In this document: positions 35,278 through 44,507 of the stretch, piece by piece
Position numbering within the stretch: position 1 is the stretch's first letter
Layout of the letters: each line of letters opens with the position of its first letter
DNA from: Candidatus Obscuribacterales bacterium
GTDB lineage: Bacteria > Cyanobacteriota > Vampirovibrionia > Obscuribacterales > Obscuribacteraceae
Assembly (NCBI GenBank): GCA_019744775.1
Contig: JAIETZ010000005.1
Span: 1-64,000, forward strand
Length of the DNA stretch: 64,000 nucleotides
Direction: 5' to 3'
Made by a program: the position numbers and the translations under genes
The notes under the pieces: generated by a model
Told to the model about the DNA's origin: nothing
Database searches by the model: none
The model's input: the letters and a program-made list of their open reading frames with translations, nothing else

Positions 35278-35940
35278 ATGGAATCCATGAGCTTTACGCC
35301 AGTCACAGGAAAGAGCGCCACCGCGCAAGCGGCAGCCTTGTCTAAGCCACGTAAGAGGGACGAAAGTCTCTTCAAGGAAATTGACCAGGACAAAATCGCT
35401 CAAGCCGTGACGATGATTTTGGAAGCCGTCGGCGAAGATCCAAGCCGCGAAGGTTTGCTCGATACGCCTGCTCGTGTAGCTCGCATGTATCAAGAATTGC
35501 TCTATGGAGTCGATGTCGATTCATCATCTGAACTCACCTGCGAATTTATAGCTGAAAATGATGAGCTAGTGCTTGTAAGAGATATACAGTTTGCCAGCCT
35601 TTGTGAGCATCATCTGGTGCCGTTTATGGGTGTTGCCCATGTCGGCTATATCCCCAATGCCGGTCGCATCACCGGACTTTCGAAATTGGCTCGCGTTGTT
35701 GAACTCGTTTCAAAACGCCCGCAAGTACAAGAGCGCATGACCACTCAAATTGCCGACGCTTTGGTTAAGAAACTCCAACCACGCGGCGTCATCGTGGTCT
35801 TGGAAGCCGAACACCTTTGCATGTCCATTCGCGGTGTGAAAAAGCCGGGTGCTAGAACAATTACATCGGCAGTTCGCGGCTTGTTTGAAACAAATCAAGC
35901 TTCACGCTCGGAAGTTATGTCCTTGATTATGAAGGGCTAG
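35278..35940 (+). CDS. folE: GTP cyclohydrolase I
   Basis: 220 aa. After a 35-residue leader, the core has [34 protein letters not shown] (Cys and His zinc ligands), [14 protein letters not shown] and [16 protein letters not shown] (second zinc Cys). It converts GTP to dihydroneopterin triphosphate for folate or tetrahydropterin. The ATG at 35278 has AGAAGGA about 9 bases upstream; Met4 (35287) is possible. It is the first gene of its strand after the divergent lipid genes. Confidence 0.95.
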   Translation: MESMSFTPVTGKSATAQAAALSKPRKRDESLFKEIDQDKIAQAVTMILEAVGEDPSREGLLDTPARVARMYQELLYGVDVDSSSELTCEFIAENDELVLVRDIQFASLCEHHLVPFMGVAHVGYIPNAGRITGLSKLARVVELVSKRPQVQERMTTQIADALVKKLQPRGVIVVLEAEHLCMSIRGVKKPGARTITSAVRGLFETNQASRSEVMSLIMKG

Positions 35941-35959
35941 ATCTTCTAATATTCAGTCG

Positions 35960-37018
35960 ATGAGCGAAGGCAATTACATAAGTCGACGATCTTTTATTTT
36001 GGGCGCCATTGCCACCACGGTACTGCCGTGTTTGCCGGGAAGAGCTCAACAATCTTTTAGTCCCTTCTCGTTTGCGTTTGTCAGTGACATTCATTTGACG
36101 CACGGCGTGCCTGATGGATTTGTTCTGACAAACGAGAGCCAATTGTTTTTACAAGACGTTGTCGCCAAGCTCAATCAACAAAAACTTGATTTTGTGCTCT
36201 TTGGTGGTGATCAAGTACATGGGCTTGGCAAAGACGACGAAAACTGGCAACTGTTTTTAGATATTGTTCAAGGACTTAATGCGCCATGGTCGTTTGTGCT
36301 CGGTGAGTGCGATGTCGCTGCTAGCGATGGCCCAATCAACAAGATGCGTTCATTTGGCCCTGATTGGCATGGTCGTGGAATCGAAACGGACACGCCTTAC
36401 TGGTCTCACTCGCCACTCCCTGGCGTGCACTTAATCGGATTGGATACTAGTCAGCCTGGTTCGACAAGCGGCTACGTTGATGCACAACAACTTACGTGGC
36501 TGAAAAATGATCTCCAAAAGAACGCCGACAAATTCACAGTGCTTGTAAGCCATCATCCGATATTGAATCCGCCGCCTTTCCGTGCTGCAGAAACACAGTT
36601 GATGGATTACCTTTTGCCAAATGGGCAAGAAGTGTTTGATGCAATTTACGCTGCCAATTCAGTCAACTTGGCGCTATCGGCGCACTTGTATGTCAATCAA
36701 TTGGGGCGCGGTGGCAAAACATGGTTCATAACAAATCCTGGACTTGTGACTTATCCTTGCGCGTATAAGATTTTCCATGTGACTCCGGAAAATATAAAAA
36801 TGGAGACGTATCAAGTTTCCTTTCCGGCTTTGATTAAGAAGGCCCAGGACCTTTTGTACACTTACCCGTTGGCAAAACGAGTACCAATGCCCAAAGGTAC
36901 GAATTTCATGATGTACGCAAAAGGAAAAGACAGTGCTTGGAGTTCCACGTTGCCAGTTGATGCCTACGAGCAATTATCCAAAGCTAAGAAGAAAAAAGAA
37001 AAGAACGCCGACGGATAA
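35960..37018 (+). CDS. Tat-exported metallophosphoesterase-like protein with altered metal-site motifs
   Basis: 352 aa. A twin-arginine signal (SRRSFILGA, Arg9-Arg10) implies folded export. The calcineurin-like fold is shown by FAFVSDIHL (Asp43, His45), LFGGDQVH (Asp84) and VLVSHHPIL. The GNH(D/E) motif reads GECD (Glu116-Cys117), so the usual Asn and His are replaced. The late GHxH motif reads SAHLYVN. With these changes the two-metal centre may be incomplete, and catalysis is uncertain. The C-terminus is Lys-rich (KKKKEKNADG). It follows folE by 19 bases, so it may be co-transcribed. Confidence 0.78.
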   Translation: MSEGNYISRRSFILGAIATTVLPCLPGRAQQSFSPFSFAFVSDIHLTHGVPDGFVLTNESQLFLQDVVAKLNQQKLDFVLFGGDQVHGLGKDDENWQLFLDIVQGLNAPWSFVLGECDVAASDGPINKMRSFGPDWHGRGIETDTPYWSHSPLPGVHLIGLDTSQPGSTSGYVDAQQLTWLKNDLQKNADKFTVLVSHHPILNPPPFRAAETQLMDYLLPNGQEVFDAIYAANSVNLALSAHLYVNQLGRGGKTWFITNPGLVTYPCAYKIFHVTPENIKMETYQVSFPALIKKAQDLLYTYPLAKRVPMPKGTNFMMYAKGKDSAWSSTLPVDAYEQLSKAKKKKEKNADG

Positions 37019-37026
37019 CCAGCGTT

Positions 37027-37049
37027 GTAGGGGCGCATTGCATGCGCCC
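37027..37049 (+). repeat. Short palindromic intergenic repeat, copy 6
   Basis: GTAG then GGGCGCATTGCATGCGCCC, followed by TTTTAAAAAA. It lies between the phosphoesterase-like gene and kynA and could act as a weak terminator. Confidence 0.88.
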
Positions 37050-37076
37050 TTTTAAAAAATCCACAAGGAGAAATCA

Positions 37077-37898
37077 ATGACAGCAACAAGTGCCAAAGGC
37101 GAAAAAGGCACAGATAAATACGGCGGCACTCAAGGCAGCCCCGTAACTTATAACAAGTATTTGCACGTCAACGAGCTAAAGACCCTGCAAGTCTGTCTCT
37201 CCGACCCCCCTCACCACGACGAACCTCTATTCATCATCATCCACCAGACCTACGAACTCTGGTTCAAGCTCATCCTGCACGAATTAGACACCGTAAAGTC
37301 CTTGCTCGCCGAAGACAACATCCGCCGCGCAAATTTCTTCCTGCGTCGCGTTGTCGCAATTCTCAAACTGCTCGTCCAGCAAATCCACATTCTCGAGACA
37401 ATGTCTCCGCAAGATTTCCTCGGCTTCCGCCACAATTTAAATCCGGCCTCTGGTTTTCAGTCGAGCCAATTTCGCGAAGTCGAATTTACACTAGGTGCCA
37501 AAGACGCACGCATGCTTGAGCACTTCAAGTCAGATGCTATCGCCTATGAAGGTCTCAAAGAACGCTTTGAGCAACCATCTATCCAAGATGCATTCACTTC
37601 TTTATTGAAAAGAAACGGCTTCACTCTTCCCGAAGGCGACGAAGACGCTCGCGTTAAGGAATTGGCAAAGCTTTATAGAAACGACGACACTTATGCCGAC
37701 TTATCAGATCTGGCAGAATTACTTGTCGAGATCGACGAACTAGTCTATCTCTGGCGCGTCAATCACGTCACCGTCGTCGAGCGCATCATAGGATTCAAAC
37801 GCGGCACAGGTGGCTCAGAAGGCGTCGGCTATCTACAATCCACGCTAACCAAGCGCTGCTTCCCGGATCTTTGGAAAGTAAGAACCGTCCTCGAGTAA
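37077..37898 (+). CDS. kynA: Tryptophan 2,3-dioxygenase
   Basis: 273 aa. TYNKYLHVNELKTLQ, PLFIIIHQTYELWFKLILHE, FFLRRVVAILKLLVQQ and NPASGFQSSQFREVEF are hallmark TDO segments for heme and tryptophan binding. It opens the indole ring to N-formylkynurenine, the entry step of the pathway encoded at 47-57 kb. AAGGAG lies 6 bases before the ATG. Length is normal. It is separated from the other kynurenine genes by about 10 kb holding a toxin-antitoxin pair, efflux genes and a metal module. Confidence 0.95.
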   Translation: MTATSAKGEKGTDKYGGTQGSPVTYNKYLHVNELKTLQVCLSDPPHHDEPLFIIIHQTYELWFKLILHELDTVKSLLAEDNIRRANFFLRRVVAILKLLVQQIHILETMSPQDFLGFRHNLNPASGFQSSQFREVEFTLGAKDARMLEHFKSDAIAYEGLKERFEQPSIQDAFTSLLKRNGFTLPEGDEDARVKELAKLYRNDDTYADLSDLAELLVEIDELVYLWRVNHVTVVERIIGFKRGTGGSEGVGYLQSTLTKRCFPDLWKVRTVLE

Positions 37899-37971
37899 GA
37901 ATCCTTGGCTTCTTGCCAAGATGTGCGCAATAGATTAAACTAAAGTGTGCATAGTAAGTGGGACTAAGAAT

Positions 37972-38241
37972 GTGACTATTCGTCGAACACACATAGTAAT
38001 TCCAGAAAAACTGATCGTGGAGATCGACAAGCTCGTGGGCAAGCGTGGGCGCAGCCAGTTTTTGGTTCAATCTGCCCAGAAAGAATTGCAACGTCTGCGC
38101 ATGTTAAAGGCTCTGGATAAGGCTGCCGGCGCATGGCAGGACGTTGATCATCCTGAGCTAAAAAATGGCGCTGCTGCCTGGGTGAATGAAATGCGCAAAG
38201 GCGAGGAAGATCGTCTTGCAAGAAAAGTATCGAAGCGATGA
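37972..38241 (+). CDS. Ribbon-helix-helix antitoxin (VapB/CopG-like)
   Basis: 89 aa from the GTG at 37972; the frame is open to a GTG at 37945. The N-terminus (TIRRTHIVIPEKLIVEIDKL) reads as a CopG/RHH DNA-binding strand and helix, followed by GRSQFLVQSAQKELQRLRML. The charged C-terminus (NEMRKGEEDRLARKVSKR) should wrap the toxin. It overlaps the PIN-domain gene by 4 bases (ATGA), the standard antitoxin-first order. Family assignment within RHH proteins is approximate. Confidence 0.75.
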   Translation: MTIRRTHIVIPEKLIVEIDKLVGKRGRSQFLVQSAQKELQRLRMLKALDKAAGAWQDVDHPELKNGAAAWVNEMRKGEEDRLARKVSKR

Positions 38242-38624
38242 CGACCTACCTTTTGGATACTAGCGTAATCATTGATGTTCTCAATCGTAAAGGACAACGA
38301 GTCGAACTATTGAAAGATCTGCTATCGGCAGGAAATTCACTTGCTTGTTGCTCTATCAATGTTACTGAAATTTTCGCCGGCATGCGTCCTAAAGAGAAAG
38401 TAGCAACAGAGTTGTTTATTAACAGCTTGGAATATTTCTCTGTAACCAGGGACGTGGCTGCCCAGGCCGGATTGTTAAAGCGCGATTGGGCTGCTAAGGG
38501 AATAACACTCGCTGTTTCGGACGTGACTATTGCGGCAGTCGCTCTCGCGCACAATCTTACGTTGATTACCGACAACTGGAAACACTATCCAATGCCCGCT
38601 CTTCGCATGAATAAGCTCTCGTAA
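38238..38624 (+). CDS. vapC: PIN-domain ribonuclease toxin (VapC-like)
   Basis: 128 aa with the acidic PIN residues in order: YLLDTSVIIDVL (Asp7), INVTEIFAG (Glu), LAVSDVTIAAVA (Asp) and LITDNWKHY (Asp). VapC toxins cut tRNA or rRNA with magnesium. Full length, no frame damage. Paired with the RHH protein just upstream. Confidence 0.85.
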   Translation: MTTYLLDTSVIIDVLNRKGQRVELLKDLLSAGNSLACCSINVTEIFAGMRPKEKVATELFINSLEYFSVTRDVAAQAGLLKRDWAAKGITLAVSDVTIAAVALAHNLTLITDNWKHYPMPALRMNKLS

Positions 38625-38717
38625 CGGTATTAATCACTAACATTTGCACAGGTGCTAGTGTGGTACGATAATATTTATCGGACGAGTTCGTCACAAAATG
38701 GCTGAATTGGTGGTCAA

Positions 38718-39392
38718 ATGGTGGATACGCTAACAAAAAGAGGTCCTGGCAGACCGAAAGATGAATCCTTGCCGGAGCGCCGGCGGGAGGAGATTCTTTC
38801 GGCGGCTATTGGCGCTTTTGCCGATTATGGTTATCCGAAAACCGACCCTCAGTTGATTGCTGATGAGATTGGCATCGGCAAAGGGACTATTTACCGCTAT
38901 TTTGAAAGCAAGGAATCCTTGTTTTTGGCGGCAGTGGATTTAGGCATGGAGCGACTGGCTCATTTTGTTGAGTCGCGCGTGGCAACAATTGAAGATCCAC
39001 TTGAAAAAATTGCCGGTGCTATTCGCTTCTATTTTCGGTTCTTTGATCAAAATCCGGAAGTGCTTGAACTTCTCATTCAAGAGCGTGCTGAGTTTCGCGA
39101 TCGCAAGAAGCCTACTTATCTTAAGCACCGCGAGAAAAACATTGGACCTTGGCTTTTGCTTCTGCAGTCATTAGTTGATGAAGGTCGCGTGAGAAAACTA
39201 AACGTTGAAACAATCACGGAAACAATAAGCTGTCTGTTGTACGGCACTATTTTTACTGGTTACTTCAATAAATCAAAATCCAACTTTGAAGAGAAGACAG
39301 TTGATATCGTAGACATAGTTTTTGCTGGAATACTGGGAGACACCGAGCGTAAGCGTCTCGACAAATATTTAAAAATGGTCGGAGAAAAATAA
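38718..39392 (+). CDS. TetR-family transcriptional regulator
   Basis: 224 aa. The N-terminal helix-turn-helix reads REEILSAAIGAFADYGY, then DEIGIGKGTIYRYFESKESL. The C-terminal ligand domain is divergent, as usual. Its TAA overlaps the ATG of the HlyD-type gene (TAATG), so it leads a three-gene operon and probably represses it (inference from TetR-RND operons). A KRGPGRPKDE patch precedes the HTH. No operator was identified. Confidence 0.88.
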   Translation: MVDTLTKRGPGRPKDESLPERRREEILSAAIGAFADYGYPKTDPQLIADEIGIGKGTIYRYFESKESLFLAAVDLGMERLAHFVESRVATIEDPLEKIAGAIRFYFRFFDQNPEVLELLIQERAEFRDRKKPTYLKHREKNIGPWLLLLQSLVDEGRVRKLNVETITETISCLLYGTIFTGYFNKSKSNFEEKTVDIVDIVFAGILGDTERKRLDKYLKMVGEK

Positions 39393-40825
39393 TGAATATG
39401 GATACCCTGGAGCGAACCAAGCAACATTGTGAGACGACAAAGCAAAGGCTTTTGTCGAACTTTGCTGCGGCAAGCCCAAGAGTCCGCTTAGGCATTGTGG
39501 CAGGGTTGGTGGTTGCCGGTTTGATTGTGGTTGTTCTTGCTCTACAGGCTTTTGTCTCTGCATTACGTCCGGCTCAAGACGAGAATGCCAAGGCATCGCT
39601 TACGGTGGCAGTTGATCCGGCTTCCTATCGCCACATGGAAAGGAAACTTGGAATTACAGGTACCGTGTGGGCTTGGGATCCGTTATCGATCGGTGCAGAA
39701 GTTGGCGGATTGAGAATTGAAACCGTCGATGTCGAGGAAGGTGCTTTCGTTAAGAAGGGACAGGTACTCGCTACACTCAATTCATCTATATTGCGTGCAC
39801 AGTTGGATCGCGAATTGGCGCAGCTAAAACACTCAAAAGCAAATTTGGGTAAAACAATTCAACCTAATCGCAAGCAGGATATTTCTGCTTTGCAGTTTGC
39901 TGTCGAACAAACCAAAGCACAGGTTGCCGAATCCGAAGCCTATTTGGAGCGGGCAAAAGCTAATTTGGATAATGCGCGCAACAATTCCGGACGCTATGCC
40001 GCCTTACATAAGGAAGGGGCAGTAAGCGCCGAAGAAGCTGAAGCTAAAATGACTCTGCAAAGGACAAGTGAAGCGGAGCTTCTGCATGCACAAAATGAAG
40101 TTGCAGCAGCCAAATTTGTTAACAGGCAAGCTATGGAAAGATTTTCACAAGCTATCGAAGGCGGCAGATTGGAAGACATCCAAATGTCGCAGGCAACTGT
40201 TGCTGAGACTCAAGCAAACGTCAGAGCACTGCAAGCACAAATTGCCCAGACTATTATTCGCGCACCCAGTGACGGCTGGATAACTAAGCGTGACGCGCAT
40301 ATTGGTGATATCAGTACTGCCAATGAAGCACTATTTCTAATGGTGAGAGACAATCGCCTTGAAATTCGTGCGCAAGTTCCGGAAAAGGATTTGGCAAGAC
40401 TACAGCCTGGACAAAACGTAGACATAACAGGCGTACTTCCCGGTAATGTAAATCTTGCCGGTAAGATTCGTGAAATCAGCCCACTTGTAGATGTGGACAC
40501 TCGCTTAGGCACTGTCCGCATTGACATTCCATTTAATAAGGATATCCACCCAGGCATTTTCGTGCACGGACAAGTAAGCCTCGGCACAGCCGAAGTTATG
40601 ACAGTGCCATCCAGTGCTGTTGTCGATCGTCACGAACGCAGTTGCGTATTCTTGGTTGAGGGCAACAAGGTCTACAGCCGCTCAGTTAGTTGTGGCGAAC
40701 GTTTCGGTGACTTCGTCGAAGTTAGCTCGGGAATTAAGCCCGGTGAGCTAGTAGTTGTATCCGGTGCCGGCTTCTTGAAAGACGGCGATGTAGTACGAGT
40801 ATCAGACAAAAGGACTAGCAAATGA
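39392..40825 (+). CDS. HlyD/AcrA-type periplasmic adaptor of an RND efflux pump
   Basis: 477 aa. One N-terminal membrane anchor (RLGIVAGLVVAGLIVVVLAL) precedes a lipoyl half (VDVEEGAFVKKGQVLATLNS), a long coiled-coil hairpin (about 150-270), then IRAPSDGWITKRDAHIGD and beta-barrel and membrane-proximal domains. It links the inner-membrane pump to an outer-membrane channel; no TolC-like gene is in the window. It overlaps the RND gene by 4 bases. The first Met and Met3 are equally possible starts. Confidence 0.88.
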   Translation: MNMDTLERTKQHCETTKQRLLSNFAAASPRVRLGIVAGLVVAGLIVVVLALQAFVSALRPAQDENAKASLTVAVDPASYRHMERKLGITGTVWAWDPLSIGAEVGGLRIETVDVEEGAFVKKGQVLATLNSSILRAQLDRELAQLKHSKANLGKTIQPNRKQDISALQFAVEQTKAQVAESEAYLERAKANLDNARNNSGRYAALHKEGAVSAEEAEAKMTLQRTSEAELLHAQNEVAAAKFVNRQAMERFSQAIEGGRLEDIQMSQATVAETQANVRALQAQIAQTIIRAPSDGWITKRDAHIGDISTANEALFLMVRDNRLEIRAQVPEKDLARLQPGQNVDITGVLPGNVNLAGKIREISPLVDVDTRLGTVRIDIPFNKDIHPGIFVHGQVSLGTAEVMTVPSSAVVDRHERSCVFLVEGNKVYSRSVSCGERFGDFVEVSSGIKPGELVVVSGAGFLKDGDVVRVSDKRTSK

Positions 40826-43800
40826 CACAAGGCGGTGGCGGAATTAGAAACATCTCCGCCTGGTCAATTAAGCACCCGGTACCTGTTTTAGTTCTCTTTC
40901 TATTATTGTTGCTTGCTGGACTTGCAAGCTTTTTCCAGCTTGGCATTGACGAATCACCCAACATTGATATTCCAATTGTTTCGGTGACCGTCAATCAAAC
41001 TGGTGCGGCTCCGGCTGAGCTTGAATCTCAAGTCACTCGTAAGATAGAAGATGTGGTTGCCGGGATAGGTAATATCAAACACATCTATTCAGTTATTAAC
41101 GAAGGTGTTTCGGCTACAACAATTGAATTTGAACTGGATACCGATGTTGACCGAGCTGTTAATGATGTTCGCAATGAAGTTTCCAAAATTCGTACTCAAC
41201 TTCCCAAAGATGTTGACGAGCCAATTATTCAACGCGTGGATTTTGTCGGACTGCCGTTTGCCACATATTCGGTGTCTTCGGATAAGCGAACACCTGAAGA
41301 ATTAAGCTGGTTTGTCGATAATCGAATCTCTCGTGGACTAATGGGCGTTAAGGGTGTTGGACAAGTCCAACGTGCCGGCGGCGTCGATAGAGAAATTCGA
41401 GTCAATCTTGATCCATATAAATTAGAAGCGGTTGGCGCAACGGCAGATATTGTCAGTGCGCAAGTCCGTGCAACCAACATAAACTTGCCGGGTGGTCGTG
41501 GAGAAGTTGGAGCCAAGGAAGAAACAATACGCACTCTAGGCAGTGCCGAGAGTCCGGAAGACCTTGCTTCAACGCGTATCATGTTGCCCAATAAGAAATG
41601 GGTGCGTCTGGATACTCTAGGTGAGGTCATCGATAGTACTTCTGAACCCAGGCAGCTTGCCATGCTCAACGGACAGCCTGTTGTAGCTTTCTCAATCGTT
41701 CGCAGTCACGGTGCCAATATGGTGTCCGTTGAAGACGCCGTTGATGCAAAACTCAAGGAATTGAGACAAAGCATTCCACCGGATATCAAAATAGAGAAAA
41801 TCCGCAGTCAAACACATTATGTTCGCGAGTCTTATCATGCGGCTTTAGATTCGCTGCTAATTGGAGCAGGGTTGGCAGTGGTGGTTGTTTGGCTTTTCTT
41901 GCGCGATTGGCACTCTGCGGTTATCTCATCGCTTGCTATGCCGTTGTCGCTAATCCCGACGTTTTTGATTATGCAAGTCGCCGGATTTACGATGAACAAC
42001 ATGTCTTTGTTGGGATTGGCTTTGGTAATCGGGGTCTTAGTCGATGATGCCATTGTAGAAATTGAAAACATCGTCCGACATATGTCCATGGGTAAAAATC
42101 CCTACAAAGCGGCGCTTGAAGCGGCTGACGAAATTGGACTGGCAGTCGTTGCCACTACCGCAACAATTATTGTTGTTTTCGTACCGGTCGCTTTTATGGG
42201 CGGCATTCCCGGCAAATTCCTCAAGCAGTTTGGTCTGGTTGTAACGACTGCGGTATTCTTCTCTCTTGTTGTTGCCCGTATGCTCACGCCTCTGATGGCT
42301 GCTTATCTACTCAAGCCGGTAAAGGAATCTGAGTTGCATGACCGGCTGTCGAAAGTCTACGACACATTATTGAGTAAGGCGCTAAGACATAGACTGACGA
42401 CAGTTTTAATTGCTGTTTTCTTCTTTGCCGGCAGTCTTGTACTTTTCCGTATGATGCCTACTTCGGTTATGGGCAACATTGATCGTGGCGAAAGTATATT
42501 GGATGTCGAGTTGCCGCCTGGTTCGACTCTTGCTCAGACCAAAAAGGCATTTGATGACTTGAGTGCCGCTTTGGTGAACCGTCCGGAAGTGGAAAGTGTA
42601 TTAGCTCAAATCGGTAGCGCCAGCACAGGACGTTTCGGCAGACCGTCCGGAGCCGGAGAAGTCAGCAAAGGGACTATCTTCATTACGCTCAAGCCTAAAG
42701 GAGAGCGTCGCCTTTCACAGCAAGATTTTGAAATGGACATTCGCCCGGCTTTGAATAAAGTACCAGGCGTAAGACTTAAATTCACGGTATCAGGTGGCAT
42801 TACCGGCAAATTGAAAATTATTCTTGCTAGTGACGACGGCGAAGCCTTGTACAAGACAGCGTATGCTCTTGAGGAGCAAATGCGCGGAATCAATGGACTC
42901 TCAGATATTGTTTCCAGCGCGTCACTTGAGCGACCGGAAATTCAAATTATTCCTGACTTTGCCAGAGCGGCTGAGCAGTGGGTGTCGGTCAATTCCATTG
43001 CCCGTACAGCTCTTATTGCAACATTAGGTGATGTCGATGCTAATTTGGCCAAATTCAATTTGGAAGATCGCCAGATAAACATCCGCGTTCAGCTAGACCC
43101 TCATTATCGCTTGGATCCACAAGTAATCGGCAACTTGCGTGTGCAAAGACTTGATGGAAAGCTCGTTCCTCTATCCTCGGTAGCGACTGTCCGTTATGGC
43201 AGTGGACCTGCGCAAGTAGATAGATACGATCGTCTCCGTCAGGTGACGATTGATGCAAGTTTGGATAACAATTTAACTCTTGGACAAGCACTGGAGAAAG
43301 TGCACAAATTGCCGGCGTATAAAGAAATGCCGCAGTCAGTAAAAAATATTCCAGCCGGTGACGTTGAAATTCAACGGGACATTTTCTCCGGATTTACCTG
43401 GGCACTTGCTGTCGGTATTCTGCTTATTTATGCAGTTTTAGTTCTTTTATTTGGTGGCTTCCTCCACCCAATTACAATCATGGTTTCGTTGCCACTTTCC
43501 CTGGGTGGTGCGTTGCTGGCGCTTGTCATAGCTCGCGAATCGTTGGGCTTCTATGCACTAATTGGTATCGTCATGCTCATGGGTCTTGTCACAAAGAATG
43601 CCATTTTGCTTGTTGAATACTGCATTGTCGCTATGAAGGGAGGCATGGATAGAACCCATGCAATCTTTAAATCAGGACAGGCTCGTATGCGTCCTATCGT
43701 TATGACTACTGTCGCTATGATTGCCGGCATGCTGCCTATTGCATTGAAATTTGGTGCTGGTGCTGAAGCCAGAGCACCAATGGCTGTTGCCGTCATAGGC

Positions 43801-43956
43801 GGACTAGTCACGTCGACGCTTTTAACATTGGTTGTTGTGCCTGTCGTATTCACCTACATTGATGATTTCCAGCAGTGGATGGTTGGCAAGATTACCAAAG
43901 CCTACAAGAAAGGCTATGGCAGTCACGCTCGCGAAGAAGAATTGACCCATCCTTAG
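40822..43956 (+). CDS. RND-family efflux transporter (HAE1/AcrB-like)
   Basis: 1044 aa, full length for the family. The N-terminal membrane helix is preceded by AWSIKHPVPVLV and followed by LGIDESPNIDIPIVSVTV. Transmembrane segment 4 has GVLVDDAIVEIENIVRHM with the proton-relay Asp pair. GGIPGKFLKQFGLVVTTAVF and a second set of helices (ALAVGILLIYAVLVLLFGGF onward) complete the internal duplication. It exports hydrophobic compounds using the proton gradient; the substrate is unknown. Controlled by the TetR gene at the front of the operon (inference). Confidence 0.92.
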   Translation: MTQGGGGIRNISAWSIKHPVPVLVLFLLLLLAGLASFFQLGIDESPNIDIPIVSVTVNQTGAAPAELESQVTRKIEDVVAGIGNIKHIYSVINEGVSATTIEFELDTDVDRAVNDVRNEVSKIRTQLPKDVDEPIIQRVDFVGLPFATYSVSSDKRTPEELSWFVDNRISRGLMGVKGVGQVQRAGGVDREIRVNLDPYKLEAVGATADIVSAQVRATNINLPGGRGEVGAKEETIRTLGSAESPEDLASTRIMLPNKKWVRLDTLGEVIDSTSEPRQLAMLNGQPVVAFSIVRSHGANMVSVEDAVDAKLKELRQSIPPDIKIEKIRSQTHYVRESYHAALDSLLIGAGLAVVVVWLFLRDWHSAVISSLAMPLSLIPTFLIMQVAGFTMNNMSLLGLALVIGVLVDDAIVEIENIVRHMSMGKNPYKAALEAADEIGLAVVATTATIIVVFVPVAFMGGIPGKFLKQFGLVVTTAVFFSLVVARMLTPLMAAYLLKPVKESELHDRLSKVYDTLLSKALRHRLTTVLIAVFFFAGSLVLFRMMPTSVMGNIDRGESILDVELPPGSTLAQTKKAFDDLSAALVNRPEVESVLAQIGSASTGRFGRPSGAGEVSKGTIFITLKPKGERRLSQQDFEMDIRPALNKVPGVRLKFTVSGGITGKLKIILASDDGEALYKTAYALEEQMRGINGLSDIVSSASLERPEIQIIPDFARAAEQWVSVNSIARTALIATLGDVDANLAKFNLEDRQINIRVQLDPHYRLDPQVIGNLRVQRLDGKLVPLSSVATVRYGSGPAQVDRYDRLRQVTIDASLDNNLTLGQALEKVHKLPAYKEMPQSVKNIPAGDVEIQRDIFSGFTWALAVGILLIYAVLVLLFGGFLHPITIMVSLPLSLGGALLALVIARESLGFYALIGIVMLMGLVTKNAILLVEYCIVAMKGGMDRTHAIFKSGQARMRPIVMTTVAMIAGMLPIALKFGAGAEARAPMAVAVIGGLVTSTLLTLVVVPVVFTYIDDFQQWMVGKITKAYKKGYGSHAREEELTHP

Positions 43957-43977
43957 GGCATCATACTCTGAAATCAT

Positions 43978-43990
43978 CAATGCGCCCCTG
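43978..43990 (-). repeat. Half copy of the palindromic intergenic repeat
   Basis: AATGCGCCCCTGC matches half of the element in minus orientation; the other arm is absent. Confidence 0.45.
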
Positions 43991-44003
43991 CAGATTTTTG
44001 CGC

Positions 44004-44036
44004 AACAAAAAGGAGGAGACGGGAAACCGTCTCCTC
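44004..44036 (-). terminator. Terminator hairpin of the His-rich gene
   Basis: GAGGAGACGG pairs with CCGTCTCCTC (10 bp) over a GAAA tetraloop (44013-44036). Read on the minus strand it is followed by CTTTTTG, giving a U-tract, so it ends the His-rich transcript. It may also slow plus-strand read-through from the RND operon. Confidence 0.75.
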
Positions 44037-44061
44037 TCTCAAGATCTAAACGACTTATGTC

Positions 44062-44418
44062 TTACGACACTTTGCCGTGGTCATCGCAATGTCCGCTGTG
44101 GGCATTGTGCAAGTGACCGTTTACAAGGAAGTCGACGTGATCGCCGTGCGGCACTCCTGCGTGACCGCAGTTGTCGCCATGCTTGTGCGATGTTTCGTGA
44201 CTGCTGCAATCATGACCGGTTGTGCAGTTTGCTTGATTGGCTCCGCCGACCGAAAGCGTATGCTCATCGATGTGACCATCATGCATGTGGTGCAAATGAT
44301 TATCATGCAGGTAATCGGTATGACCGTCATGTTTAATAGCTTGGTGACCGCAATTGTCGCCGTGTTTATGTTCATGACCAGAATGTGTATTGCAGTTCAA
44401 TGTATGGACTCCTTTCAA
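44062..44418 (-). CDS. Histidine-rich metal-binding protein with duplicated 37-residue module
   Basis: 118 aa, with 27 His by my count (about 23%). Two copies of one module are present, residues 17-53 and 78-114, each starting HKHGDNCGH and ending in HLH-x-x-H-x-GH-x-D-x-H. The joining segment adds NCTTGHDCSSHETS. No signal peptide or membrane segment, so probably a cytoplasmic metal store or chaperone (inference). It is divergent from the CsoR/RcnR-type repressor with a G-tract dyad between them. Nickel, zinc, cobalt or copper are all possible. Confidence 0.82.
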   Translation of the reverse strand: MKGVHTLNCNTHSGHEHKHGDNCGHQAIKHDGHTDYLHDNHLHHMHDGHIDEHTLSVGGANQANCTTGHDCSSHETSHKHGDNCGHAGVPHGDHVDFLVNGHLHNAHSGHCDDHGKVS

Positions 44419-44448
44419 AGGGTTTCAGTTGTTTGAACTAATGATCAG

Positions 44449-44472
44449 TATACTATACGGGGGTATACTATA
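44449..44472. promoter_or_regulatory. G-tract dyad operator for the CsoR/RcnR-type repressor
   Basis: TATAC-GGGG-GTATA at 44454-44467 lies inside a longer AT-rich dyad. RcnR/FrmR-type regulators bind G/C tracts flanked by inverted AT-rich arms. A TATAAT at 44469-44474 on the plus strand would be the -10 of the repressor gene, directly beside the dyad. Confidence 0.65.
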
Positions 44473-44507
44473 ATTCTTGTGAACCTGAATCTCGTAAGGA
44501 ACTTAAA

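Noticed and set aside
20338-37049. Palindromic repeats as a CRISPR array
   Set aside because: Copies are kilobases apart with no regular spacers and no cas genes are present.
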